DNA of 37,392 nucleotides, from positions 1-37,392 of the forward strand of contig NZ_JAUASV010000027.1 in NCBI RefSeq assembly GCF_030345695.1, given 5' to 3'. Under the pieces are notes generated by a model. It was not told where the DNA came from and did not search any database. It saw nothing but the letters and a program-made list of their open reading frames with translations. Source of the stretch: Galbitalea sp. SE-J8. Its GTDB lineage: Bacteria > Actinomycetota > Actinomycetes > Actinomycetales > Microbacteriaceae. Position 1 is the stretch's first letter, and every line of letters starts with the position of its first letter. A program made the position numbers and the translations under genes. Of the stretch, positions 23,472-30,519 are shown one piece after another.

Positions 23472-24044
23472 ATGCTCGAGGAGGAATACCAGCCCCGCCG
23501 CGAGCTGCCGCGGCACCTGCGCGCGCCGGCGCCCGAGGACCCGGGCTTCTCGTTCGAGCTGCGCCCGGCGCTGCTGTCGGACATGCCCGCGGTGCGCGAG
23601 ATCTACAACCACTACGTGCGCAACTCGGCGATCACGTTCGACGAGCGCGCGAGCTCGCTCGCGTCGATGCGGAGCACCTTCCAGACGACGGTCGCGCAGC
23701 GTCTGCCGTTCATCGTGGCCGAGTCGCCGAGCGGGCAGATCCTGGGCTACGCCCACGTGCTGCCGTGGAGCCCGCGGGCGGGCCGGCGCGTGGTCGAGGA
23801 CTCGATCTACCTCGGCCCGGCGGCCCAGGGTCGCGGGCTCGGCCGCGTGCTGCTCGGCGCTCTGCTCGAGCAGAGCAAGAAGGCGGGGGTGAAGCGGGTG
23901 GTCGCGGTGATCGCCGACCGCAACGCCGACGCGTCCATCCACCTGCACGAGCGGCTCGGCTTCGTGCGCACCGGGGCGATGGGCAGGGTGGGCTTCAAGT
24001 TCGGCCGCTGGCTCGGCACGGTCCTCATGGAGAAGAAGCTCTGA
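23472..24044 (+). CDS. GNAT N-acetyltransferase (phosphinothricin acetyltransferase-like)
   Basis: The product has 190 aa. IYNHYVRNSAITFDE is the family motif of phosphinothricin/methionine-sulfone acetyltransferases, and the acetyl-CoA loop is YLGPAAQGRGLGRVLLGALLEQ (Q-G-R-G-L-G). NADASIHLHERLGFVRTGAMGRVGFKFGRWLGTVLME closes the domain as in this group. It carries an N-terminal extension of about 30 residues (EEEYQPRRELPRHLRAPAP) before the fold. It acetylates a small amine, perhaps a toxic amino-acid analogue. Transcribed alone; leaderless start. Confidence 0.85.
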   Translation: MLEEEYQPRRELPRHLRAPAPEDPGFSFELRPALLSDMPAVREIYNHYVRNSAITFDERASSLASMRSTFQTTVAQRLPFIVAESPSGQILGYAHVLPWSPRAGRRVVEDSIYLGPAAQGRGLGRVLLGALLEQSKKAGVKRVVAVIADRNADASIHLHERLGFVRTGAMGRVGFKFGRWLGTVLMEKKL

Positions 24045-24083
24045 CCCGCCCGGCGGGGCACGGATGCGGCGGCCGCGCCCCGG

Positions 24084-24860
24084 TCACGTCGTGATCGTCG
24101 CGCGGCGCACGACGAGCCAGGTGACGAGGCCGCCGACCACGACGAACGGCGTCGTGAACAGGGGCAGCGCGAGGTCGCCGGCGCTCGTCCAGGCGGATGC
24201 GATGCCCGCCCCGAAGGCGACCCAGCCCTCTGTCAGCGTCAGCAGGGCCGCGCCGCCGACCACGAGGGCGGCCACGACCGCGAACGCGAGCAGCAGGCCG
24301 GTGCGGCGCCAGCGCTGGTAGACCGCGGCGAACGCGGAGCCGACGAGGAAGCACGCGAGCAGCAGCGCGAAGAACGTCAGCCAGCGGGCGACCCAGGAGT
24401 CGGCGCCGAAGTACACCGCGGTGAACATCCGCCCGGAGAAGCCCCAGCCGTTCGACACCCGCTCGACGAGCGCGAGGAGCGTGTAGAGCGTGGCGTATCC
24501 CACCGAGAGCACGAGGTAGACGATCCCCGTGGCGGCGAGGAACTGCCGGCGCGTGGCCCCGTAGCTGAGCGCGAACGGCAGCTGTGCCGTGATCGCCTGC
24601 ACGGCGAGGACGAACATGTAGACGAACATCCAGCTCGATGCGCCGCTCCACTGCACGCCGTCGCGGAAGTCCGCCCGATCGCCCGCGTCGTGCAGGTTGG
24701 CGCTGATGATCGCCCAGATCGTGATGTTGAGCAGGAGCACGGCGGCGAGCACGACGAGCGGCGTCGCGATCGTCGTCCACGGGTTCGCGAAGTAGGCGCG
24801 CGCGACGGCGAGCGTCTTGGATGCGGTGCGCGCGGGGCGCGCGGCGAGGGCGGTGCTCAT
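24084..24860 (-). CDS. ABC transporter membrane protein of the GntR-linked operon
   Basis: The product has 258 aa with about six hydrophobic segments (residues 35-60, 85-110, 125-150, 170-190, 200-222, 232-252). SYGATRRQFLAATGIVY is typical of ABC-2-type membrane subunits found beside YtrA-like regulators. ATG 24860 overlaps the ATPase stop by ATGA. With the ATPase it should form a cell-envelope stress or antibiotic-responsive exporter. It converges on the GNAT gene across 39 bp containing a short GC palindrome (CCCGCC/GGCGGG, 24045-24057). Confidence 0.8.
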   Translation of the reverse strand: MSTALAARPARTASKTLAVARAYFANPWTTIATPLVVLAAVLLLNITIWAIISANLHDAGDRADFRDGVQWSGASSWMFVYMFVLAVQAITAQLPFALSYGATRRQFLAATGIVYLVLSVGYATLYTLLALVERVSNGWGFSGRMFTAVYFGADSWVARWLTFFALLLACFLVGSAFAAVYQRWRRTGLLLAFAVVAALVVGGAALLTLTEGWVAFGAGIASAWTSAGDLALPLFTTPFVVVGGLVTWLVVRRATITT

Positions 24861-25762
24861 TCGAGCTCCTCCGTTCCGGTCGAGGCGGACGGATCCGCGG
24901 CGGATGTGGTGGTGCGCACGACGAGCTGCTGCAGCGAGACGGGCGCGAGCTCGAGTCCGGCCCGGACGGCATCCGCTCGCGCCGCGTCGTCGAGGCCGCC
25001 GACCGTGACGCTCGCGAACGACCCCACGGACTGGCGGTGCAGCACGCGCCGCCCGCCGACGAACGCGTCGACCGCGGCGACGCCGCCGGTGACGGTGGTG
25101 AGCGTGCCGCGCAGGGCGTCCACGTCGTCGTCGAGCAGCACGCGGCCGTCGTCGATGACGATGGCGCGCTCGAGCAGGGCGCCGACCTCGTCGATGAGGT
25201 GCGTGGAGAGCACGACGGTGCGCGGATGCTCGGCGTAGTCCGCGAGCAGGCGATCGTAGAAGATCTGCCGTGCCACCGCGTCGAGGCCGAGGTACGGCTC
25301 GTCGAAGAACGTGATCGGGGCGCGCGAGGCGAGCCCCACGACGATGCCGACGGCGGAGAGCTGACCCCGCGAGAGCTTCTTCACGCGCCGGGTCAGCGGC
25401 AGCCGGAAGTCGGTGACGAGCGTCTGCGCGAACGCGGCGTCCCACTCCGGGAAGAACCAGCGGGCGCTGCGCAGCACGTGCTGCACGCGGAAGTCCTCCG
25501 GGTAGCGCTGCGCCTCGCGCACGAAGCACATCCGCTCGAGCGCCGCCGCGTTCTCCGCGGGCTCGGCGCCGCCGACCAGGATGCTGCCCGAGGTCGCGAA
25601 CTGCTGCCCGGTGAGCAGCTGCATGAGCGTGGTCTTGCCCGCGCCGTTGCGGCCCAGCAGGCCGGTGATCGCGTTCTCCCGGATGCTGAACGAGACGGCG
25701 TCGACGGCCGTGACGGCCCCGAAGCGCTTGGTGAGGTCGCGCACCTCGATGGCGGCGTTCAT
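24857..25762 (-). CDS. ABC transporter ATP-binding protein (YtrB-like)
   Basis: The product has 301 aa. Walker A is GRNGAGKTT (37-45), Walker B TFFDEP (151-156) and the H-loop LSTHLIDE. The signature reads LSRGQ (130-134) in place of LSGGQ, as in many exporters of this group. A C-terminal extension of about 80 aa follows the nucleotide-binding domain. It overlaps the GntR gene (ATGA at 25759-25762) and the membrane-protein gene, making a tight three-gene unit. Confidence 0.9.
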   Translation of the reverse strand: MNAAIEVRDLTKRFGAVTAVDAVSFSIRENAITGLLGRNGAGKTTLMQLLTGQQFATSGSILVGGAEPAENAAALERMCFVREAQRYPEDFRVQHVLRSARWFFPEWDAAFAQTLVTDFRLPLTRRVKKLSRGQLSAVGIVVGLASRAPITFFDEPYLGLDAVARQIFYDRLLADYAEHPRTVVLSTHLIDEVGALLERAIVIDDGRVLLDDDVDALRGTLTTVTGGVAAVDAFVGGRRVLHRQSVGSFASVTVGGLDDAARADAVRAGLELAPVSLQQLVVRTTTSAADPSASTGTEELE

Positions 25763-26115
25763 GCCTGCTTCTCCGTTCGGATCATGTCGGCGAGCTGGGT
25801 GGTCGAGATGCCGAGCTTGGCGGCCTCGTCGACGAGCGGACGGACGAACTCGTCGCGGAACGCCTCTCGGCGCCTCTCGACGATGGCGCTCTGCGCGCCG
25901 GGCGACACGAACATGCCGATGCCCCGTTTCTTGTAGAGGATGCCGGCGTCGACGAGAAGGCCGACGCCGCGGCCCGCGGTGGCCGGGTTGATGCGGAAGA
26001 ACGCGGCGAACTCGTTCGTCGACGGCACCTGGGCCTCCTCGGCGAGGGTGCCCGCGATGATGTCGTTCTCGATCTGCTCCGCGATCTGCACGAAGATCGG
26101 GCGCGACTCATCCAT
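25759..26115 (-). CDS. GntR-family regulator, YtrA subfamily
   Basis: The product has 118 aa from ATG 26115 (an in-frame ATG at 26139 would add 8). The winged helix (about 8-70) includes RPIFVQIAEQIENDIIAGTL, VPSTNEFAAFFRINPATAGRGVGLLVDAGILYKKRGIGMFV, the YtrA pattern. Only about 45 helical residues follow, as expected for YtrA proteins, which lack a large ligand domain. ATG 26115 has GAGGA 9 nt upstream, whereas 26139 lies inside the operator. It probably represses its own operon from the palindrome at 26139-26154. Confidence 0.88.
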   Translation of the reverse strand: MDESRPIFVQIAEQIENDIIAGTLAEEAQVPSTNEFAAFFRINPATAGRGVGLLVDAGILYKKRGIGMFVSPGAQSAIVERRREAFRDEFVRPLVDEAAKLGISTTQLADMIRTEKQA

Positions 26116-26138
26116 CGCGTCTGGTCCTCGTGGGTTCA

Positions 26139-26181
26139 TTAGTCATGTAACTAACCAACCAGGTCCAGACGACGCTGTCAA
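26139..26181 (-). promoter_or_regulatory. promoter and operator of the GntR-ABC operon
   Basis: On the minus strand, a perfect -35 TTGACA (26181-26176), 17 bp, then TTGGTT (26158-26153). The predicted start of transcription falls in TTAGT-N6-ACTAA (26139-26154), a perfect 5-bp inverted repeat matching the AT-rich palindromes bound by YtrA-type GntR proteins. This stretch is much more AT-rich than its surroundings. Confidence 0.6.
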
Positions 26182-26235
26182 GGGGCGCAGCCGGGAGGTG
26201 CCCCGGTGACCTGTTCGCGGGCCGGTGCGCCCAGG

Positions 26236-26254
26236 TTAGGTATGCCTATACTTG
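26236..26254 (+). promoter_or_regulatory. DtxR/IdeR-like iron box over a leaderless promoter
   Basis: TTAGGTATGCCTATACT matches 13 of 19 positions of the DtxR-box consensus TTAGGTTAGCCTAACCTAA when aligned from its first base. It contains the -10 TATACT (26247-26252), 6 nt from GTG 26259, so an iron-bound repressor would block the start of transcription. This predicts expression under iron limitation. Confidence 0.6.
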
Positions 26255-26258
26255 CTGC

Positions 26259-26603
26259 GTGCTCGACCCCGAACAGACCCTCGACGGCTGGAACCCCGAC
26301 GCCGACGACCGCCTGCTCATCGCGGGCGACGAGCGGTCGCTGCCCTGCATCCGCACGATGCTCGCGATGGCGGGCCCGAAGCAGCGCGGTCAGGTGTTCG
26401 TCGAGGTGCAGTCCGACGCGGACGTCGCCGTGCTCGACGCCCCGGGACGATTCAGCGTGAGCTGGCTCGTGCGCGATCGCGGCCAGAGCCTCACCACGAG
26501 CGTCGACGCCTGGCTCAGCGAGATGCTGCCGGTGACCGCGCACGACGACTACTCCGTGTACGCCTGGATCGTCGGGTCGACGCGGGTGCTCACCTCGAAC
26601 TGA
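26259..26603 (+). CDS. small SIP (siderophore-interacting) domain protein
   Basis: The product has 114 aa. LLIAGDERSLPCIRTMLAMA is the nucleotide-binding opening of the SIP domain found at the C-terminus of siderophore-interacting flavoproteins (ViuB type). VEVQSDADVAVLDAPGRFSVSWLVRD and YSVYAWIVGST follow the same fold. It lacks the FAD-binding N-terminal domain, so it is a stand-alone SIP domain and may only bind NAD(P)H or help ferric-siderophore reduction. GTG 26259 is the predicted first transcribed codon. The iron box and the hairpin directly after the stop make it a one-gene iron-regulated unit. Confidence 0.78.
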   Translation: MLDPEQTLDGWNPDADDRLLIAGDERSLPCIRTMLAMAGPKQRGQVFVEVQSDADVAVLDAPGRFSVSWLVRDRGQSLTTSVDAWLSEMLPVTAHDDYSVYAWIVGSTRVLTSN

Positions 26604-26626
26604 GCCCCCGACCGCCGTTCGGGGGC
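26604..26626 (+). terminator. terminator of the SIP-domain gene
   Basis: GCCCCCGA (26604-26611), 7-nt loop, TCGGGGGC (26619-26626): perfect 8-bp stem beginning right after the TGA. No T-run. Confidence 0.65.
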
Positions 26627-26650
26627 CAGCGCCGCCCGGCAGCCGCGACC

Positions 26651-26656
26651 TATCGT
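26651..26656 (+). promoter_or_regulatory. leaderless-type -10 (TATCGT) of the glycosyltransferase gene
   Basis: TATCGT with a 6-nt gap to ATG 26663. Confidence 0.6.
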
Positions 26657-26662
26657 GGAGCC

Positions 26663-27901
26663 ATGTCGGACGCCGTGCGCAGCATCGCCATGGTGTCGAT
26701 GCACACGTCGCCGATCGCGCCCGCGGGGGCAGCGGATGCCGGCGGCATGAACGTCGCGATCGTCGAGACCGCGCGCGCGATCGCCGCCCGCGGCGTCGAG
26801 GTCGACCTCGTCACGCGCGCCGAGGGCGATCCCGGATCACGGCTCGTCGCGCCGGGCGTGACGCTGCACGCGCTGCCCGCCGGACCGCGCCGCGTCGTGC
26901 CGAAGGACGACCTGCCGCGCTACGCCGACGAGTTCGGCGAGGCGATCGCGCAGCTCGCGGGCCGTCCGCGGGCGCGCTACGACGTCATCCACGCGCACTA
27001 CTGGATGAGCGGTCTCGCCGCGCTGCCCGTCTCACTCGAGCTCGGCGTGCCGCTCGTGCAGAGCTTCCACACCCTGGGCGCGATGAAGAACGCCGCGCTG
27101 GCGCCCGGCGACCGGCCCGAGCAGCAGCGCCGGCTCATGGTGGAGATGTACCTCGCGAACCAGGCGGATGCCGTGGTCGCCGGATCGAGCGCCGAGGTCA
27201 CCGCGCTCATCGACGCCGTGCGCGCCCCCGCCGACCGCATCTGGGTCGTGCCGCCGGGCGTCGACGGCGAACGGTTCTCGCCCGCGCGCCGCGCGCACGC
27301 GGCATCCGTGCGGGAGCGCCTCGGCGTCGGGCCGCACCGCGCGCTGCTCGTCGTCGCCGGCCGGCTGCAACCGCTCAAGGGGCAGGATCTCGCGGTCCGC
27401 GCGCTCGCGGCGCTGCCCGCGCCCCGGCCCGCGCTCGTGCTCGTCGGGGAGGCGACGCCGGGCGCCGGCCCGTACGTCGCGGGTCTGCGGGAGCTCGCCG
27501 GCGAGCTCGGCGTCGGCGACGACGTGCACTTCGTCGGGCGTGCCGACCGCGACGGACTCGCCGACCTGTTCGCGACCGCGGCAGCGACGCTCGTGCCCTC
27601 CCACTCGGAGACGTTCGGCCTCGTCGCCCTCGAGTCGGCCGCGAGCGGCACCCCGGTGATCGCGTCGCGCGCGACGGGCCTCGCCGAGTCGGTCGACGAC
27701 GGCGTGTCGGGCGTGCTCGTCGACGGGCGTGACCCGGCCGCCTGGGCCGCCGCGATCGGCGGGGTGATCGGCGATCCGGCGCGCGCCATCCGGCTCTCCC
27801 GCGGTGCGCGCGAACACGCGGAGCGCTTCACCTGGGCGACCGCGGCAGCGAGCCTGCTCGGCGTCTACGCCGCCATCGTCGCCGCCCGCGCGCCGCGCTG
27901 A
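26663..27901 (+). CDS. mshA: MshA-like GT4 glycosyltransferase (D-inositol-3-phosphate glycosyltransferase family)
   Basis: The product has 412 aa. The N-terminal block MVSMHTSPIAP...DAGGMNV is the MshA acceptor/nucleotide motif, followed by IHAHYWMSGLA and SFHTLGAMKNAALAPGD. In the donor half, GVDGERFSP, VAGRLQPLKGQDLAVRAL and PSHSETFGLVALESAASGTPV (E-x7-E) are typical of retaining GT-B enzymes of family GT4. MshA joins UDP-GlcNAc to inositol 3-phosphate, the first step of mycothiol synthesis. GADAGGMN-type motifs also occur in sucrose-phosphate synthase-like paralogues, so the exact substrate needs testing. Leaderless start, monocistronic. Confidence 0.75.
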   Translation: MSDAVRSIAMVSMHTSPIAPAGAADAGGMNVAIVETARAIAARGVEVDLVTRAEGDPGSRLVAPGVTLHALPAGPRRVVPKDDLPRYADEFGEAIAQLAGRPRARYDVIHAHYWMSGLAALPVSLELGVPLVQSFHTLGAMKNAALAPGDRPEQQRRLMVEMYLANQADAVVAGSSAEVTALIDAVRAPADRIWVVPPGVDGERFSPARRAHAASVRERLGVGPHRALLVVAGRLQPLKGQDLAVRALAALPAPRPALVLVGEATPGAGPYVAGLRELAGELGVGDDVHFVGRADRDGLADLFATAAATLVPSHSETFGLVALESAASGTPVIASRATGLAESVDDGVSGVLVDGRDPAAWAAAIGGVIGDPARAIRLSRGAREHAERFTWATAAASLLGVYAAIVAARAPR

Positions 27902-27948
27902 TCGGACCGCGCTGGCCGCGCCGGCCGCGCCGGTCGCTCGTGGCCGCC

Positions 27949-29391
27949 TCAGTCGTCGAGCGTGGGGCGGCCGTAGGTCTCGAGCAGGCGCAGCCACACC
28001 TCGTTCATCGTCGGATAGGCGGGCACAGCGTGCCACAGCCGGTCGAGCGGCACCTCGCCGACGACCGCGATCGTGGCAGCCTGCAGCATCTCGCTGACGT
28101 CCTGTCCGACGAAGGTCACGCCGACGATGACGCCCCGGTCCTCGTCGACGACCATGCGCGCCTGCCCGCGGTAGCCGTCGGCCTGCACCGACGCCCCCGC
28201 GACCTGGCCGAGGTCGTAGTCGATGACGCGCGAGCGGATGCCGGCGCGCTCCGCGGCGGCCGCGGTCAGGCCGACGGATGCCACCTCCGGGTCCGTGAAC
28301 GTCACCTGCGGCACGGCGCGGTGGTCGGCGGTCGCGACGTGCACGCCCCACGGCGCGTCGTCGACGCGCCTGCCGAGCGCGCGGGCGGCGATGACGTCGC
28401 CCGCCGCACGCGCCTGGTACTTGCCCTGGTGGGTGAGCAGGGCGCGGTGGGTGATGTCGCCGACGGCGTATAGCCAGGGCTCGCCCGCGTTCACCGGACC
28501 GGTCACGAGCAGCGTGTCGTCGACGTCGAGCCAGTCGCCGGTCTCGAGTCCGACGGTGTCCAGGCCGATGTCCGCGGAGCGCGGCACGCGACCGGTCGCG
28601 ACGAGCACCTCGTCCGCCTCGACCGGGTCGCCGTCGATCTCGATCGTCACCCGCCCGCCATCGCGCCGCACGGCCGCGGGGGAGGTGTGCAGGCGTAGCG
28701 CGACGCCGAGCTCCTCGAGCCCGGCCGTGACGGCCTCGGCCGCGAAAGGCTCCTGCCCGCCGAGCAGTCCGCCGCGAGCGACGATCGTGACGCGCGTGCC
28801 GAACGTGGCGTAGGCGGTGGCGAGCTCGGCCGCGACCACGCCGCCGCCGATCACCGCGAGGCTCGCGGGCGCCGCCTGCGCGCTCGTGGCCTCGCGCGGC
28901 GTCCAGGGGGCGGCATCCGCGAGCCCCGGGATGTCGGGAAGCAGCGGGTCCGAGCCGGCGCTGACGACGACGGCGTGCCGCGCGACGAGCGTCGTGACCG
29001 CGCCGTCGGCATCCGTCACCTCGACGCGCCTGACGCCGGCGAGACGACCGTGCCCGCGCACCAGGTCGATGCCCGCGCCGTGCACCCAGTCGACCTGCGA
29101 GCTGTCGTCCCAGTCGTGCACGAACCCGTTGCGGCGGGCGAACACGGCGGACGGGTCGACCGACCCGGTGACCGCCTCGCGCGCGCCGCCGACGCGCTGG
29201 GCGGCCCGCAGGACGTTCCCGGCGCGCAGCAGGGCCTTCGAGGGCATGCACGCCCAGTACGAGCACTCGCCGCCGACGAGCTCGCTCTCGACGAGCACGG
29301 CGGAGAGCCCGCCCTGCACCGCGCGGTCGGCGACGTTCTCGGCGACCGCGCCGGCTCCGATGATGACGACATCGTACTCGCGCGCGTTCAT
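27949..29391 (-). CDS. FAD-dependent pyridine nucleotide-disulfide oxidoreductase
   Basis: The product has 480 aa. The FAD motif is VVIIGAGAVAENVADRA (8-24), the redox cysteines Cys43 and Cys48 are in GGECSYWACMPSKALL (C-x4-C), the NAD(P) motif is LAVIGGGVVAAELATAYATFG, and the second FAD motif is LYAVGDIT. The C-terminal dimerisation domain ends with AYPTMNEVW, where Tyr459 occupies the place of the usual active-site His (H-P-T), while Glu464 is kept. Mercuric reductases also lack this His. It therefore reduces some disulfide, quinone or metal substrate rather than lipoamide or glutathione. ATG 29391 lies 6 nt after TAGCGT. Confidence 0.88.
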   Translation of the reverse strand: MNAREYDVVIIGAGAVAENVADRAVQGGLSAVLVESELVGGECSYWACMPSKALLRAGNVLRAAQRVGGAREAVTGSVDPSAVFARRNGFVHDWDDSSQVDWVHGAGIDLVRGHGRLAGVRRVEVTDADGAVTTLVARHAVVVSAGSDPLLPDIPGLADAAPWTPREATSAQAAPASLAVIGGGVVAAELATAYATFGTRVTIVARGGLLGGQEPFAAEAVTAGLEELGVALRLHTSPAAVRRDGGRVTIEIDGDPVEADEVLVATGRVPRSADIGLDTVGLETGDWLDVDDTLLVTGPVNAGEPWLYAVGDITHRALLTHQGKYQARAAGDVIAARALGRRVDDAPWGVHVATADHRAVPQVTFTDPEVASVGLTAAAAERAGIRSRVIDYDLGQVAGASVQADGYRGQARMVVDEDRGVIVGVTFVGQDVSEMLQAATIAVVGEVPLDRLWHAVPAYPTMNEVWLRLLETYGRPTLDD

Positions 29392-29397
29392 GCGCCC

Positions 29398-29403
29398 ACG
29401 CTA
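29398..29403 (-). promoter_or_regulatory. leaderless-type -10 (TAGCGT) of the FAD oxidoreductase gene
   Basis: TAGCGT on the minus strand with a 6-nt gap to ATG 29391. It directly follows the inverted repeat 29407-29468. Confidence 0.6.
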
Positions 29404-29406
29404 GCC

Positions 29407-29468
29407 GCCGAGTCGCCCGAGAGCGCGGGGGCCGGCACGGTCGGGCCCACGTTCTCGGGCAACTCGGC
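29407..29468 (-). terminator. 16-bp-stem hairpin after the arginase-fold gene
   Basis: GCCGAGTCGCCCGAGA (29407-29422) and TCTCGGGCAACTCGGC (29453-29468) pair over 16 bp with one G-U wobble in the minus-strand RNA. The 30-nt loop can fold again (GGGCC/GGCCC). It begins 21 nt after the upstream stop and ends 3 nt before the next -10, so it insulates two same-strand genes. Confidence 0.65.
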
Positions 29469-29488
29469 GCCTCGGGGAGCCGTCCGGA

Positions 29489-30415
29489 TCAGCGGGCGAG
29501 AGCGCCGATCACGCGCAGGAGCACGCCCAGGTCGCCCGCCGTGTCGTCCACGGATGCCGGCGCGAACATGCACAGCCCCGCGCCCGCGAGCGGGAACGCC
29601 TCGCGCAGCGCCCGGATCGCCGCGACGAGCTGCGCCGCCGTGAGGCCGAACGGCACGGGCGCGTCGATCCCGTCGAGCTCCGCCGGGTCGAGCACGTCGA
29701 CGTCGATGTGCACGTAGACGGATGCCGCCCCGGTCGCCCGCACCGCCGCGACGAGCGGGTGCTCGCCGCCCGTGCCGGGCGCCGTGTTCGGTGCCGCGCC
29801 GTCGGCGGGCGCCGCCTCGCGGGGGACCTGCGCTGTGTTCTCGAACTGCGCTGTGTTCTCGAACTGTGCTGTGTTCTCGAACGCCTCCGGCCCGACGACG
29901 CGGATGCCCGCGGCGTCGAGGAACTCCTCCTCGCCGGCGTCGAGGTCGCGCGCGCCGGCGAGCACGACCCGGGACGCGGCGAGCGGCGTCGTCGGCACGA
30001 GCGGCGCCGGTCCGTCGCCGAGCAGCGTGCGCAGCACCATCCCGGTGAACGCGCCCGACGGCGACGACTCCGGTGTGTTGAGGTCGGGGTGCGCGTCGAA
30101 CCAGACCACCGCCGTGTCCGGATGCTGCCGGAGCGCGTGATCGACGGCGCCCGCCTCGACGCCGCAGTCCCCGCCCACGGTGAGCGCGACATCCGTGCCC
30201 GACGCGAGCGCCTCGACGATGCGGTCGCGCACGATCTGCACGCTGCCGAACCGGTGCACGCCCGTGCCGCGCTCGTCGCCCGCCTCGAGCGGCACGTCGA
30301 TCACGGTCGTCGCACTCGAGGGCAGGTCGCCGCGGATCGCCTCCGCGCCGTCGGCGAGCCGCATCGCGCGCGCCGATCGCGAGCCCTGCCACTGCGGCAC
30401 CACGAGGAATCGCAT
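29489..30415 (-). CDS. arginase/agmatinase-fold protein with altered metal and catalytic residues
   Basis: The product has 308 aa of the ureohydrolase superfamily. Metal ligands Asp107, His109 and Asp111 (WFDAHPDLNTPESSPSG) and Asp238/Asp240 (HIDVDVLDP) are present. The first ligand, His in the canonical GGDHS, is Cys84 here (GGDCGVE), and the catalytic His that normally precedes G-M is Thr124 (AFTGM). The chemistry is thus unlikely to be standard arginine hydrolysis. Residues 179-216 form a low-complexity insert with three FENTAQ units followed by Ala/Pro/Thr-rich sequence. ATG 30415 starts 5 nt after the stop of an Arg-rich 20-aa leader ORF and has no good Shine-Dalgarno sequence. Substrate unknown. 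Confidence 0.82.
   Translation of the reverse strand: MRFLVVPQWQGSRSARAMRLADGAEAIRGDLPSSATTVIDVPLEAGDERGTGVHRFGSVQIVRDRIVEALASGTDVALTVGGDCGVEAGAVDHALRQHPDTAVVWFDAHPDLNTPESSPSGAFTGMVLRTLLGDGPAPLVPTTPLAASRVVLAGARDLDAGEEEFLDAAGIRVVGPEAFENTAQFENTAQFENTAQVPREAAPADGAAPNTAPGTGGEHPLVAAVRATGAASVYVHIDVDVLDPAELDGIDAPVPFGLTAAQLVAAIRALREAFPLAGAGLCMFAPASVDDTAGDLGVLLRVIGALAR
29829..29882 (-). repeat. 18-bp minisatellite inside the arginase-fold gene
   Basis: Three tandem 18-bp units (29829-29846, 29847-29864, 29865-29882), differing at one base in the last, encode FENTAQ three times. They are in frame, so copy-number change would not break the protein. Confidence 0.9.
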
Positions 30416-30420
30416 CGCGG

Positions 30421-30483
30421 CTACCGCCCGATCCGCGCGGAGCGCGCCGGGGCGACGGCGTGGGCGAACATCCGACGGTGCAC
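30421..30483 (-). CDS. Arg-rich 20-aa leader peptide upstream of the arginase-fold gene
   Basis: The ORF encodes VHRRMFAHAVAPARSARIGR and stops with TAG 5 nt before the downstream ATG (different frame). Its GTG is 7 nt after TAGAGT, so it is the first codon, or nearly so, of a leaderless mRNA. Five of 20 residues are Arg, three encoded by CGG. Position and composition suggest a translated leader that couples arginine (or tRNA-Arg) supply to expression of the ureohydrolase-family gene. This is inference from one sequence; conservation is needed. Confidence 0.45.
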   Translation of the reverse strand: MHRRMFAHAVAPARSARIGR

Positions 30484-30490
30484 GGTGACG

Positions 30491-30496
30491 ACTCTA
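30491..30496 (-). promoter_or_regulatory. leaderless-type -10 (TAGAGT) of the leader peptide/arginase-fold unit
   Basis: TAGAGT on the minus strand, 7-nt gap to GTG 30483, 24 nt after the stop of the preceding gene. Confidence 0.55.
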
Positions 30497-30519
30497 GCCA
30501 GCGAGTGCGCCGTGCGGGT

